Assembly: GCF_014805625.2 (NCBI RefSeq)
Contig: NW_023998422.1
Coordinates: forward strand, 2,886,210-2,950,209
Reading direction: 5' to 3'
Source of the DNA: Glossina fuscipes
Taxonomy: Eukaryota > Arthropoda > Insecta > Diptera > Glossinidae
DNA length: 64,000 nucleotides
The notes under the pieces are model-generated. The model ran no database searches and was not told where the DNA came from. It worked only from the letters and a program-made list of their open reading frames with translations. A program made the translations under genes and the position numbers. This document shows positions 49,291-61,500 of the stretch, in pieces; the first letter of the stretch is position 1, and every line of letters starts with the position of its first letter.

Positions 49291-50768
49291 TGAAGATCAA
49301 TGAAGAGCAATCTCTTGGCATACTAAACGGCTGCAGAAAATATAGATCTAATGGGGCCATTTTTTGCCCGTCCTCCCGTAGAAGCGTTCTTACAAATAAC
49401 TAAACTTTATTAGGTCATAAAACTTAACCGTTAGTGTTTTACGGAAAAAGGTTGATACCCATACGAGTGATTTGACAAATAAATATCGTTTGGCAAATTT
49501 GGACAACCTAGGTTTACTTTGTGGATCCCATCCCACAGAAAAGTTCCCGTGACATATAAGCCCTTAACATGTTAACAAGGTCTAATATTTGATGTTTCAT
49601 GAAGGCAATGGGTGCAAAATGAAAATTTCTTCAACTAGGAGCTTAATTTTATTGAATTTAAGTGACTTCGGCTCATGTATTGGACTCCTTTTCCATAAAA
49701 ACACTTTGATAACAAACAAGTTTTGAAATAATTTTTTATATTTTGTGAAGAAAATGAAAGAAGACTTATATTGTGGTGTATGATAATTGATAGTCGGCCT
49801 TGTCCGATTCTAACGTTTGAATTCTTTTATTGGCCTGTTCTCTGAGGAGGATAATGTAAAGTTTTGCGAAAAATTAACATTTTGATTACAAGTGTAGTCA
49901 TAAACAAGCAATTCAAACTTAACAGCACCAATCAAACAACAGTCGTAAGACCTTGTAGTATACAGATAATAATTTATGGTAATAAATATGTTTAAAATGC
50001 ATGCGTGAATGTTCCTTTCTGCTACTTTTATAGTCACTGCACAGATTTTACAATGGTTAATACATGCTTATGGCTTTTTACATTAGATTTAAAAAGAAAA
50101 CAGTCAACTTATAGCCTGTTCTTTAATTTAAGATCGGAGAAATACCGTCAATATTTTAAAGTATTGATTAAGCAATTAAAAACATTATAGTTGGGGAAGG
50201 CTCTACACCACTTCTGACAATTCAACCTTTCATATGTTTTCATGATAACGCAACAAAGACTTCACGTTGTGTCCATGCAAACGAATATTTTTAATCGGAG
50301 TCCTTGAAAGAGGGCTCAGAACACTGATGGTCCAAATTCAACAACAATAATCTTTATCACTATATACCTGCTTTAGCCGTAGAAACTAAAAATAAGACTT
50401 TGTCATCCGTTATATACGTAGAATAGAGCTATGCAGTCCAAATTCGGTAGGGTTAACTCCTATGTCAAATTATTATTATGAAGAAACTTTTACTAGGAAA
50501 TATTAAATATTAGACCTTTTTATCATCAACGTTTATATAATAAACATATACTCGTCGTGCATCGATCACACTTTAGTCGAACTAGTGTCGCTTTTTTACT
50601 TTCTGTGGTGCCTACGTATAACTTAATCAGCGATTTCTCGGGTAAGCAATTTTCAAATGATCGCATCGTAAGATGCAAATCAGGTGATCGGTATAATTTC
50701 AGCTTCGTTTATACGAACATCTAATTGAGCATTAAAATATTGGAAAACATTCACGTAAATATACTTAC

Positions 50769-51985
50769 GTTTGATTTTTATGGCAATTTTCGTGTAATCC
50801 ATTGTCGTCGTTAGCGATATTATTTTTATTTTCTTCTTTGAATCGGAAATTAATATCATGTGGATCTTTAAATGGTTTAACGTTACGCGGTAAACTGCGG
50901 TTACGTAAACTTAAGTTTAAAAATTCCAAGTCATTGTCATTCAATTTTAAATTTTGCGTTGGGCACGTTTTTCTGCCAGAGTTCGTTTGGAATCGTTTTG
51001 GTGGCAATGCAGGTTTCTCTTCCTGGTCCTGATCAGTGGAAATGGTTGATTGTAGTTCGGAATTTACCTCAGCTTCATTATAATGAAGATTAAAATATTT
51101 AGTTACATGATCAGCGAGACTAGGATTTGGATGATTTGTTTGGGAACCGCGCACTAAGTCGTCTAAGTGATCTTCATCAATGCCGAACAGAAAAGGATCA
51201 TCGAGTAGGGTATGTTTGGCGTTCTGCTTAACCGCTTCTGGTTCACAATCGTTTGTGTGCTGTAGCTGTTGTTGTTGTTGTTTGTGTTGTTGTTGCTGAT
51301 ACTGTTGATGGTTGATGTTGAAATTTTTTAACATTTGGTGCAATTGTTTCGTAGTTTTCTTTTGCTTTTCGGTTTCAGCGTCCTTGCGATGTCCTCGCAA
51401 TGATCGTAAAAGTCTTTTGCTTCTTCGCAAAGCATTACCCACTTCAAGTTTTGTCGGTTCACTTAAGGTCTCACATTTCAAAGGGAATAAACTAACTGAA
51501 GTTGGTGGTTGCTGTTGTTGTTTTTGTTGTTGTTCTTTGGTGCTTACAGCATTAATATTTTCATGTAGTGTCGCCATCTTATCGCCGGCTGAATCTTGGG
51601 TTTCATCGTCTAATTGTGTTTCGATAAAATCGACAGCAACCGCATCATATTCGGACTCGATAGCCTCGATGTTGTTACTGTCATTTTCATTATTTAAAGC
51701 ACTTGTTGCTAATGATGATGCTATTGCTGTTGTTGTTGTTGTTTTTGTTGTTTTTGCTGATGCTGCTGCCGCTGCCGCTGCTGCTGCTGCTGCTGCTGCA
51801 ATTTCTTGCTTTGCCGCCGCTGATAATGCCAATCTTTGGGCTGCTGCTTTACTATAAACTTGTCGATAATATTTCTGCTGATCGCCATACAAAAAGCAAA
51901 CACGCCACCATTGTTTGCATGCCAGCAAATTGGCGGTACGTGGTGGTAGTACCACGGGCTCAATTGATGATGACATGCTCTCCAT
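50769..51985 (-). CDS. pk: prickle (pk) 5' coding exon
   Basis: This is the N-terminal part (405 codons plus 2 bases) of Prickle, the cytoplasmic PET/LIM protein of the Frizzled planar cell polarity pathway, which collects at proximal cell edges with Van Gogh. The match to the Drosophila protein is direct: IEPVVLPPRTANLLACKQWW and VCFLYGDQQKYYRQ near the start, then LLDDPFLFGIDEDHL, PALPPK, and LEFLNLSLRNRSLPR with VKPFKDPHDI near the end. Between these blocks are low-complexity tracts: about 13 alanines near residue 65, a Thr-rich run, and two Gln-rich runs. The exon ends in a consensus donor (gtaagtat from 50768) in phase 2, which joins the exon at 7901 with no frame break. The ATG at 51985 is the most 5' in frame and the next is 3 codons on. 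No pyrimidine-rich acceptor lies just upstream, so I take it as a true start, but other isoforms may use other 5' exons. Confidence 0.96.
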
Positions 51986-52436
51986 ATTGTTGTAGTTATT
52001 TCTTGTGTCTTTAATATGTTTTCTTTTTTTCTTATTGTTATTCGCTTCTTTTTTTTTTTTTTATTATTTTAGTTAGTGTTGTTTTTGCTTTATGTGGCGT
52101 TATTGTTTTATTATACCTACTGTAATATACCCTTTTCGCTCCAAACGAAATCAGAAATCAACAGCAGTTGTTATTAGCGTTGCTAAGTTTCTTGTTCGAT
52201 TTTATTTTGTTATAAAAATTGTGCTGTTGTTACTGTGCTGGTTGTGCTGTTTGTTTAAATTTCTGTGGTAATTATTTTCAATTTGTTTTCTCTTCGCTCT
52301 TGGCTTTGCGTTGCAATTCTTATTTTATTTCTATTTATTTTTTCGCCCCTCTTTTTTTCTTTTTCTTAATAGGACAAACTAATAAGTTTTATGATTCCAT
52401 GACATGATATCTTCAGGTTTTTTGTCTACCTTTGAA

Positions 52437-52461
52437 GAGAGAGAGAGAGAGAGAGAGAGAA
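52437..52461. promoter_or_regulatory. (GA)n tract about 450 bp before the pk ATG
   Basis: A near-perfect GA dinucleotide run. In flies such runs are bound by GAGA factor at developmental promoters, so it may mark a pk transcription start. The alternative: on the pk strand it reads as a pyrimidine tract followed by ttcaaag (AG at 52431-52430), which could be the acceptor of an exon 52429-50769 holding 5' UTR plus the pk start. The sequence does not decide between the two. Confidence 0.4.
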
Positions 52462-53457
52462 AGAGGTAAACTTACATTTGCACTCCATAATTTACTTTGC
52501 CTTCTGTTTTCTTCTTTCCCTCTTTTCCTCTTAACATTTAATGTCGATGCAAATTGTTTGTGGCTATTGCTTTGGGGTTATTTAAAAGAATTTAAATCAA
52601 TTTTAGGTCTTTTCAGTTACTTCTTTATAACACAGAGACGCTTGCAATACAAAACTCAATATAGATTTCCCATAGTGTGTTCAATCAATGCCAGCCCTTT
52701 GTTTTTATTAATTTTCAAATTAAAATTATTTGCGGCTTGGAAATTATTGATCTTAACATAAAGATTGCTTTCCATTGGCAACTAAGACGGGCTACGGCAT
52801 AAGATGTAATTTTTAAAATCTTCCTCATATCGTGCCGGGAAAAAAAAACCGTTCAAAACAAGCTACCAACCAGTTATAGCATTTTGAACAGCGCTTTGCA
52901 AACTCTACGTAATATGTGTAAAGGTTGCCTTACACTTGATCTCGATTCAATACGAAGACCCAGGGTGCATAAAATAACTTTCATAAATTAAAAACAGACT
53001 TACGGGACACCTCCCATAAGTAGAAAAAGTCGCGTTAAAAAGGAAAAGTCATTAGAAACAATTTGAAAATCAGACCTGGTAGCGCAATAATTTCCACATC
53101 AATTTTTGAACTCTTGAAAGGAAGGAGAACGATTGTCTTGTCTTACTGGTGACATATCTCAATCAAATAAAACCTACGGCAGCGTACCTCAGCAAATGCG
53201 TTGTGGCATTTACCAGCCCACAGTACACTGCTGCTGGGTTTACTAAATGGAGTATGATCTTGGAGTCGATATTTAATATTAAGCCCCAATCTCACACCAT
53301 GTCTTTCCCGCTTCGCAATTTCATCGTATATTTATTTTCTATCACTCATCACGGTTTGACACTTTCCTTCAATTTAAAGAAGGCAAGAGGATCTCTCTAA
53401 AGAAATCTGACCTATTGTAAACGTCAAGTTAAAACTTTACAATTGGGCAGGAAGGAC

Positions 53458-53482
53458 ATTGTGTCAGTTGAACTGACACAAT
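53458..53482. repeat. 12-bp-arm inverted repeat followed by T7
   Basis: Perfect arms ATTGTGTCAGTT / AACTGACACAAT around a single G, then a run of T. The structure resembles an intrinsic terminator, but the context is eukaryotic. It could be the fused ends of a small inverted-repeat element. Confidence 0.7.
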
Positions 53483-54346
53483 TTTTTTGCATTGATTCGA
53501 AATCTTCAACGGCTCCGAATCACATGCTTATCAAGAACATTTACATGTCATGTATTGTTGCGTTGGATATGAAAAGCATTTAATACTTACCTTGCTCTTA
53601 GGAAAAGAAAGGTTAAGTTAATTCGACAGTTCTTCAAGAAATTTTTGGGATAACGATATTACGTATATTGGGCAGATAGTATTGGGCAGACAGACCAGTT
53701 TGTAATCGGGATCAATGAATTATATTTTCACATATACTTGTTGCACATGCAAGTGAATGCGTATATGGATGTATTCTTCAATATCAAAGAATCGTTTATT
53801 TTTATTTTTATTAGGCTTACTTGCATCTATCTATACATTTATACGTGCATATACATATATATGAATATACGTATGTGTGCATATAAATCAAATCTCAAAT
53901 GTGTAAAAAGAATCAGAGTGAAACTCATTTTCAATACTTGATAGACAAGATCGATTCTCCTTACATATCATGCACATAGACAAGTACACATACACAAACA
54001 TACACAATGAAAGAAAATATTTAGTAAATCGAATGATTTTGATGCGTATTTTACGCTTGATAGAAATCACGTTTCGCTACACGTAAAGAAAGAAAAGTAA
54101 TGAAAGAATGGTTGTGTGTTTGGGCACACACAATAGTACCATTATTTCAATAAAGACGATATATTTATAAGAGGCTAATGAAAAAAAAAAAAAAGTAGAA
54201 GGAAAAAGAAAAAGCATTGTTTAGCGTAGCCACAATGAAATTACATTCTAGTCAGCATTGACTGTATAGATTGAATTGGTCGGTTTGGTTAGTTACAATA
54301 AATAGATGGAAGCCATGAGGACTATAATGACGATCATGATAATCAC

Positions 54347-54373
54347 GATGATGATGATGATGATGATGATGAT
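54347..54373. repeat. (GAT)n microsatellite
   Basis: Nine tandem gat/atg trinucleotides, with degenerate copies to 54420. It lies about 2.4 kb upstream of the pk ATG on the pk strand. Confidence 0.85.
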
Positions 54374-54619
54374 CATAATGATTATATTACTGAGGATGAT
54401 GGCGATGATGATGAGGATAGCGATGTATCACAAAATACATAATAAAGATCACCATTAATGATTGTATCGCATGGCAAGAGAGCGTAAGTACATTATTTTG
54501 ATTTTGATTGCGCTATCGACAAGCATTCTCGATGTGTACAATAATAATAATAACAAAACGAAATGTAGACGTTTATAAAGTAACAGTCAGAAATAACAAT
54601 GCAATGCAATATAGAATCC

Positions 54620-54660
54620 ACGCGCGCGCACACGCATACACACACACACACACACACACA
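54620..54660. repeat. (CG)n(CA)n microsatellite
   Basis: cgcgcgcgcaca followed by about 12 ca dinucleotides, a potential Z-DNA former. Confidence 0.85.
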
Positions 54661-54882
54661 TAACACTTACATAAACCACTCTGTCAGATTGGCAGGTACA
54701 GGTCGCATGGATCGCACTAACTCAAAATTGTTAAGTTTGGGTTTTTTTTTCTTTCCATTTCTTCTTCTTTACTAAGCATTATACAGAATACATCATCGTC
54801 ATCGTAATGATCATCATTATCAGACGCAATACAAAACATTAGGGCCAGTCGTAGTTGTTGTTAAAGTCTTAAATCATACAAA

Positions 54883-54887
54883 TGTGT

Positions 54888-54927
<40 letters not shown>
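54883..54927. repeat. (GT)n microsatellite
   Basis: About 20 gt dinucleotides with two interruptions. With the CA run 220 bases to the left it forms an inverted pair of complementary repeats. Confidence 0.85.
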
Positions 54928-57900
54928 TATACCCGAACAAATCGCAGTGAAAACAGCTAAAGGCATTAAATACGGAAGTAATCGATATTGAATCGTGCTC
55001 TGGCCAAGTTATATTTCTCATGGTGCAACAGTAAGCTGCCCTTGTTCTTGTCGTTAGTGTTGTTGCTGTTGCTGTTGCTTTTGTTATATTGCTGTATACA
55101 AACACTTAACTTTTGCAGATGGAAGCATTTTTGTGGTATTGGCACGTCGTCAGATTCGATGATAAACTTACGACTACAGGCGTGCGGTTAAAATGTGCAC
55201 AGCATTAAATTTTGCAATTTTAGAAATTTGAGTTAAAATCGAATTTCAATTAATAATTATTGCACACAGTAACTGTGACAGTGTCTTTGACTCCCTAGCT
55301 GGGAATGTAAATTTATTAGGTCGCTTAGTTCAAATGTAGCCTACAGCTGTTTTCTCAATTTTCACAGTGTATTTAAATTAATTATCTATTACTTAAAGTT
55401 GTTTAGAGTCGCTTAGAGTAGTAAAGAGATCTCAAGTTTATTTTTGGCTGTGACTTTCGTTGAAACTGAAATAAGTAAAGGATGCTTCGATATTTATTGT
55501 AGGGCGAAGCGTAGACAGGTAATAAAGTCGATGCAAAGACCCTAAAATCTCATTAACTATTTTTAGCTTTGATCGGCAGAAATAGTGAGGACGCTGTAAT
55601 TACGCATCTCTCTCTGTCCGCCTATCATGACAAGGGCGCATAGACAAGAGCATAAACTGCTTATAAAGCACATATAGCAAAATCGGCCTATATTTTATCA
55701 CATCTGTTTGATTTTCCGCTTGTTGATTTGTTGAGGTACGGCTCTCAAAACAAGCAACCGAAATATCGTCTTTAGTTGATTACCCATTTGAAATAGTGAT
55801 TAACACGTTTAGAAAGAGAACTTGGAGGCATCGCAGAGCGCTGACTGCCTATCGGTTCTCTTATTGAAATTACGATTAACGTTTGCCGCACAAGTCTTGG
55901 GACTCTTTATAGGCTTGGTCAGGGTAACTAGGAAAGAACTTGTCTAACAAATATTTTTGCTTAAGCCAGGCACTCACTAAGCTGCCGCCATCGCGTAACT
56001 CTTTCTCTTTTCTCACTTCTTTCTGATCGTCATGGTGTTACACTTATACATATTCTGATCATTTATACGATAAACAGGTCATAAATCTACGTATTCTACG
56101 TTCTGGGAAAAGTTAAAGGAAGGTAGCGTGTTTGGACAAAGGCATTGTCGGTTACGTATGCCTGCTAGGATTATGCCGCACGTGAAATGGGGTTACCAAA
56201 ACTTTAGTTTTCCATTACTAGGATATGCTTATAGCAAAGACATAAATTCTAGCGCTAGCAACCAGGAGTATCTCCTCTTTTCTTTATGTATTCAAGAAGA
56301 TTGCAGACAGCAAGTAACAATTTTTTCTCTATTCCTAGCATTTTCGCCTGACAGTTTACGTACATTTTTTCAAGGAAGGCTTAGATAGTGCTGGTCGTAC
56401 CCATATGCATATAACGAAAGGCCGACTACCTCCATCTCTTAAAACATCGTGAGCTCAATCGTAGAGCTACAATTTGCTTTTTCCGAAAATTGATTATTGA
56501 ACAAATGCATAGGTGCTGCAAGTAACTGTAAGGTGACTTAAGTACGCAGCACTAAGCTTCACAAATGCAGAAAGTGTTATAAATTTATTTCATTTTAGAA
56601 TCTCATAAAGAGTGATAAGTAATGTTGTAACATAATAACTGTGCTTTTACACTTTATTAGAACTTGTTTCCCGTCTTCGACATCGAATTGCAAAATTTCA
56701 ACTTTAATGAATTTTCCTTTTTTTTCTTTCATTAGTTTTGATGACGATAATTAAGCATAGGCCATACATAAACTTTATCACATTGCAGCACTAATTAGAA
56801 ATTCACACAATTCTTGAAATGTTACGAGATACGCGAAATGTTAATAACCACTACTTAAGTCATGCATTTCTTTTGCTCCATTTGTCGTTTCTTAATATAC
56901 AACTTTCATTATATTTCTTGGCATGCGAGTGCACACGTATCACACATATGTACATATATGAAAAATTCATTCCAATTTTATTTGAAATACTTATTGATAA
57001 ATATTTCCGGTGAAAAGATGAACATGTTTTTGCTTCTTTTGCTTTTTTTTCCAATTTACTAGAAATTGATTAAAGCGCTTAATCGACAATAAAAGAGAAT
57101 TTTACTGTTTTACTCTTAGTAGTATTCGTTATTACATACCTATGCGTGTGTGCATTATGTCCAGTGACGAACATGAAATATTTTAATATGAAATCTTTTT
57201 TTTTTTTTTTGTAAATGTTTGAATAAATCGTTGGATTTGCTTTCCAGCTGGAACACATGAGACCTTTACGTGTCCATATAGGGTAAACTTCCCTACAACA
57301 CGGCTTCAATGTTACACGAACCCGCGGTGTACAAATCATCTTCATCCCAGAGTGATTACGGTCCTTTGTTAAATTTAAAATAACTTTGTTTCCCAGGCTT
57401 AAGGTGCCGCAAGAAAATATATATAAAAATTTATCGAGACATAAATTATATTAATGATTGGAACTACAACCTCGTAAAATCGCAAACACCCGTCTCATAA
57501 TTTTACTGTGTTGCACGAGCCTCTTTTAGCATATCACCTGCAGACGATCATAATTTTTCCGCCGTGTTATACGAATCCGTTTCATACGCATGCGTGCCAT
57601 AAGAGAACCTGCTGTACTTGTAATATGTGTATCAGTTGAAAGGAAATTGCTTGCGCAACGACCTCAGCGGAAAATGTTACTACGAGAGGATGCAAGCAAG
57701 TGCTTGTAACTAAACGATTGCATCAAGCCGATAAATTTATTTGAATATGGATTGTTACCTTAATATTAATTTCTGCGTTAACTCATAACTCACGACGACT
57801 TTCGGACGAATATGGTGCCGAACTGAATGATTTCTTTGGCATTCTGCTAACAGATAATAAGGCTTATGTCTACTACATTCAAAAAAATCATATCTATTGG

Positions 57901-58189
57901 ATGCTCCGTTTTGGAATAAAGAAAACATCGTGCCTATGGACCTATTGAAGACACGATTGATAAGCAATGCAATGGTGCGCACTTAGTGTTAAGTACATTT
58001 GGGCAGAACTGTTCAATTGCCAAAAGGGCACTTCAGGCTTAAGGCTCAGTTATTACTCCGAGTCAGAAAAGGTATTATCAGGTATTTTCGGAGATATAAT
58101 AATCAAATAAATAAAAATGCGCATGGAGGACCAAGGCTCACCGTTAAATAACCTACACCTTCCTACAGTTATCCATATAACTACGTTTT

Positions 58190-58510
58190 AAAATAAAGTT
58201 GTATAAAGGATGTGGTTCCGATCCGAACACGTCGACAGGCTGACCACAAGCCAGACGGATAGACGGACAGACGAGCTTAAATCGATATAGAAAGTGATTC
58301 TGAAGCAATAGTACCATGTGGTTGAAAAAGTGATCTAATCTGAACACGTCGACAGGCTGACTACAAGCAAGACGGATAGACGGACAGACAAGCTTAAATC
58401 GATGTAGAAAGTGATTCTGAAGCAATAGTACCAAATACATGAGGTTGGTCTGTCGCAAGTCTTTTTGGATGTTGCATATATCCGCACAAACTTAACATAA
58501 CCTTGCTGGA
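58190..58510 (-). repeat. Dispersed repeat family K, copy 11, with a 117-bp internal duplication
   Basis: On the minus strand it opens with gtttgtgcggatatatgcaa, caaaaagacttgcgacag. The following block (aatcactttctatatcgatt, aagctcgtctgtccgtctat, gtcgacgtgttc) occurs twice in tandem. The plus-strand anchors gtcgacaggctga are at 58231 and 58348, a period of 117. The two units differ at only a few positions, so the duplication is younger than the repeat insertion. Confidence 0.6.
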
Positions 58511-61500
58511 GAAGTTGTGTAGAGTATAATAACAAACGAAGTTTGGCGCATAAATTTTCAGTTTGGATGCATAGATTAAATTTTGAATAGAATCTCTAAC
58601 TGCATTCAAATAAATGTTCTCTAGATTCAATTAGAAATTGTTTAATGTTTCATGATGATATCAACTAAAACTGAAGCCATTGGATTATGATGAACGTCTC
58701 TACCATGAGTAAGAGTAAGAAACAAAATTATGTAATTCGAACAGTAAAAAGAAAAAAAAAAAATTAAACTTAAACTAGAATAACAAACATCGTTAGAATG
58801 AAAAGAGCGGCAAAGCACAAGCGTATAAAATATTCTTTGTATTAGAATTGCGCACATGCGTGACAACTTCCAATTGTGAAAAGAAGAAGAATGAAACACG
58901 TTGCTTCGAACGTAACCCATACCATAAGAGACTTTCTTGAATCGCAAAATCGCAGCAAACACAAACCTATATCACCATTTAATTGCTTTATTATATCGTT
59001 TGCAATACCGTATATGTTCATCTGCATCTAAGTCTGTTCGTATTCTCTTTTTTAGCAGATGTTTCTGCATGTACAAGCCATGACATAAACATAAAAATCC
59101 TTGACTTTAAGATGAGAAATGCGAAAATTCGAAAATCTTGATTTAAGACGAACATTTTAATACCTTCAGGTAAGAAGAAAGGATTTCGCCGACTTGGTAT
59201 CGGTTCGCATTCGAAAAAGCTCTAGAAAAAACGAAGATTCTTAAGTAATTTTTTGAATTTCTTTTGTACTCTATACACACTTGTGGCAGCAGATGTTCTA
59301 TATTCGACACAAAACTTTCGTAAAAAGTTTGAAACATTCTTCGAATTGATTTTTCTTTTCTACTCCTTACGTTAGAACAGAAAACAATTTATATTCAATT
59401 TGGACGGGCGTCCATTTTTTTTACTTACATTTCAAGTTTTCGCTACTGTGGATGTATATAATATCGAAAAGAGGGTACCTCTAAAATTATCTCTGGACTG
59501 ATGATATATTTGTATTCTTCATAAAATTGAAATTTTCCTAAGCCGACAAGTAAGCCTAGGTTTTGGAGTTGTGAACCTGTAAGTATTTCTTTGGGATTCT
59601 TTTTGCTACTATCTACACATTTATATACAGTTATATATAAGTATCTGAATCTATATATACTGATTCATTATATTTATATATGTATATAAATTATATACAT
59701 ATATATATTGTCCAATTGAATTGATTTTAAAACTTGAGAACAAATCGCGAACGTAATGCATGATTCGAAACCGAAAATTATGCCAATTCGTCGACACAAT
59801 GAACAAAAAGCAAAGGTGTCAATTTTTTGGTATAATTTACGTCCGTTGGTAAAGGCTGCGCCGATTTTCGAGCTTCACCTAATAACGCTAATAAGAAAAA
59901 TATATTAGACCAGCCTTCTTCTTCGAAAAGGTATCATCATGGCAAACATGTCCAAACCGACTCCACTATTGCAGTCTTTATGCAATCTTTAATGCATATT
60001 TTTAGGCGTTGCAAGCATTCTCAAAAAGTAATATACGCCTCGGGGTAGAAACATTTACGTCCAAGATAAAAAGGTTTATTAATATTTCCTAAAAAAAAGT
60101 CGGGCGGTATTTTTTAAAACAAAGATGACTTTTCTTGACCTTGGCTTCTCTTTAGATATGAATTAGGGCACATTTCAGGCATCGCGAAGTGATCATAGGC
60201 AATAGGTAGGTAAGTTTATAATTTTTGAAATACACCTGGAGTTTATTTTTTCTCTTATCTTTTCTTAATTTAACCTTATAAAGAAATTGTTTAAAAAAAA
60301 AAAAAAAAAAATGAAAAATAAAAAATAAAAAAATATTAAATTAAAGAGAATAAAACCACTTGCAAATCGTTGCCTTAGGGTTGGAAAGTATAAAACTACT
60401 GTTAATTTTCTAATAACTTAAGAAAAAATTGGAAATTTACCATGAAATCACAGATGAACAGTCGGTCGGTTGTCTTTTTTTTCTCTTCTTGATTTCTTTC
60501 AATCATTTATTCATGCTATCAGCCAGAATGAAAGACAATTGCATGAGTGCTTGCAATCAATTTGAAAGTATTTCTTTGTTATTGAAAAATCTACGCTTTG
60601 CCTTAAGTTGGAAAATTAATCAGTGAAACATGTTTCGCAGAGAGACAGAGTGAGAGAGTGAGAGCAATTTTACGCGGGGCAGTTCTTACCAATATTTAAT
60701 GAGGGAGAAGAAAATATATTACTTACACAAGTAATTGTACCGTAATTTATTTTTTACCTTTTCATTATTATTTATTATGTTTTTCTTTTAAACAAAAATG
60801 GATCAAGAGAAACGATTATCATTTAAATTATTCAAATACTTTATTAACTTTAATCCTATTGTTGTACTACAAATTTAGGGCACATTTCTTGCTTTCAGTT
60901 AAAATAAAATAAAAATTCAAGTAAATGCCGTTTGCCACTTTTTAATTAAAGATAGCGAGTTCGAGAGTAAAAAGCAAAACGAATCGCATTTATTTTGTAG
61001 AGAAACTACTCCGCTACTTATCTTTGTCAAGGCAGCCTTCAAAGAAAAGAAAATATTCATTTAATGATCGAAGTAATAACAAATTGAATTTATTACAAGC
61101 GGATAATTTCCTTAAGATTTTAAATTTTTTTTTTTTCTTTTTTACGATTTACGTTAGCGTTTGCGGAAAGATTGTCATAAAGTTTAGCAGTTTGTTGCTT
61201 TAGAGAAGGCACCCAACAAATACGGACTGGTATGTAAAGTGCTAGCTAGCTTTACAATTCCTTTTTTACTTATCTTTTTAAAATAATTTACCAACAAGTA
61301 ATAAAACTTGAATTGGAATAGAAATGCTTTCAACTCAAACACTATTCAAATATGCTTTTATATGCTAGTAACACCGTTGACTTGTCTCCTTTCCTTCGAA
61401 ACTCTTCTATGTGCACACATTACCGGTGATAAAGTCTACAGTTAATAATCGTAGTAATAAAAATATGTAATCGTCTTGTGTATTTGGTTGACATATTCAT

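Larger units (their letters stand above)
7902..50768 (-). other. pk: Prickle intron, 42,867 bp
   Basis: Limits are set by the donor gtaagtat (50768 downward) and the acceptor attttgcag (ending 7902), which join pk reading frames exactly. The intron holds the nested Kelch gene and most repeats listed here. No minus-strand open frame inside it resembles an alternative prickle 5' exon such as the long Spiny-legs-specific one. Confidence 0.9.

Noticed and set aside
51312..52014. Plus-strand readings rich in Leu, Ala and Cys
   Set aside because: Antisense or shifted frames of the prickle exon at 50769-51985, including its Ala and Gln tracts.
53458..53490. Bacterial-type intrinsic terminator
   Set aside because: A hairpin plus T-run is present, but the DNA is a fly nuclear locus.
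2440..58510. Regularly recurring repeats considered as a CRISPR-like array
   Set aside because: Copies are about 350 bp, kilobases apart, in both orientations and diverged: a dispersed transposable repeat.
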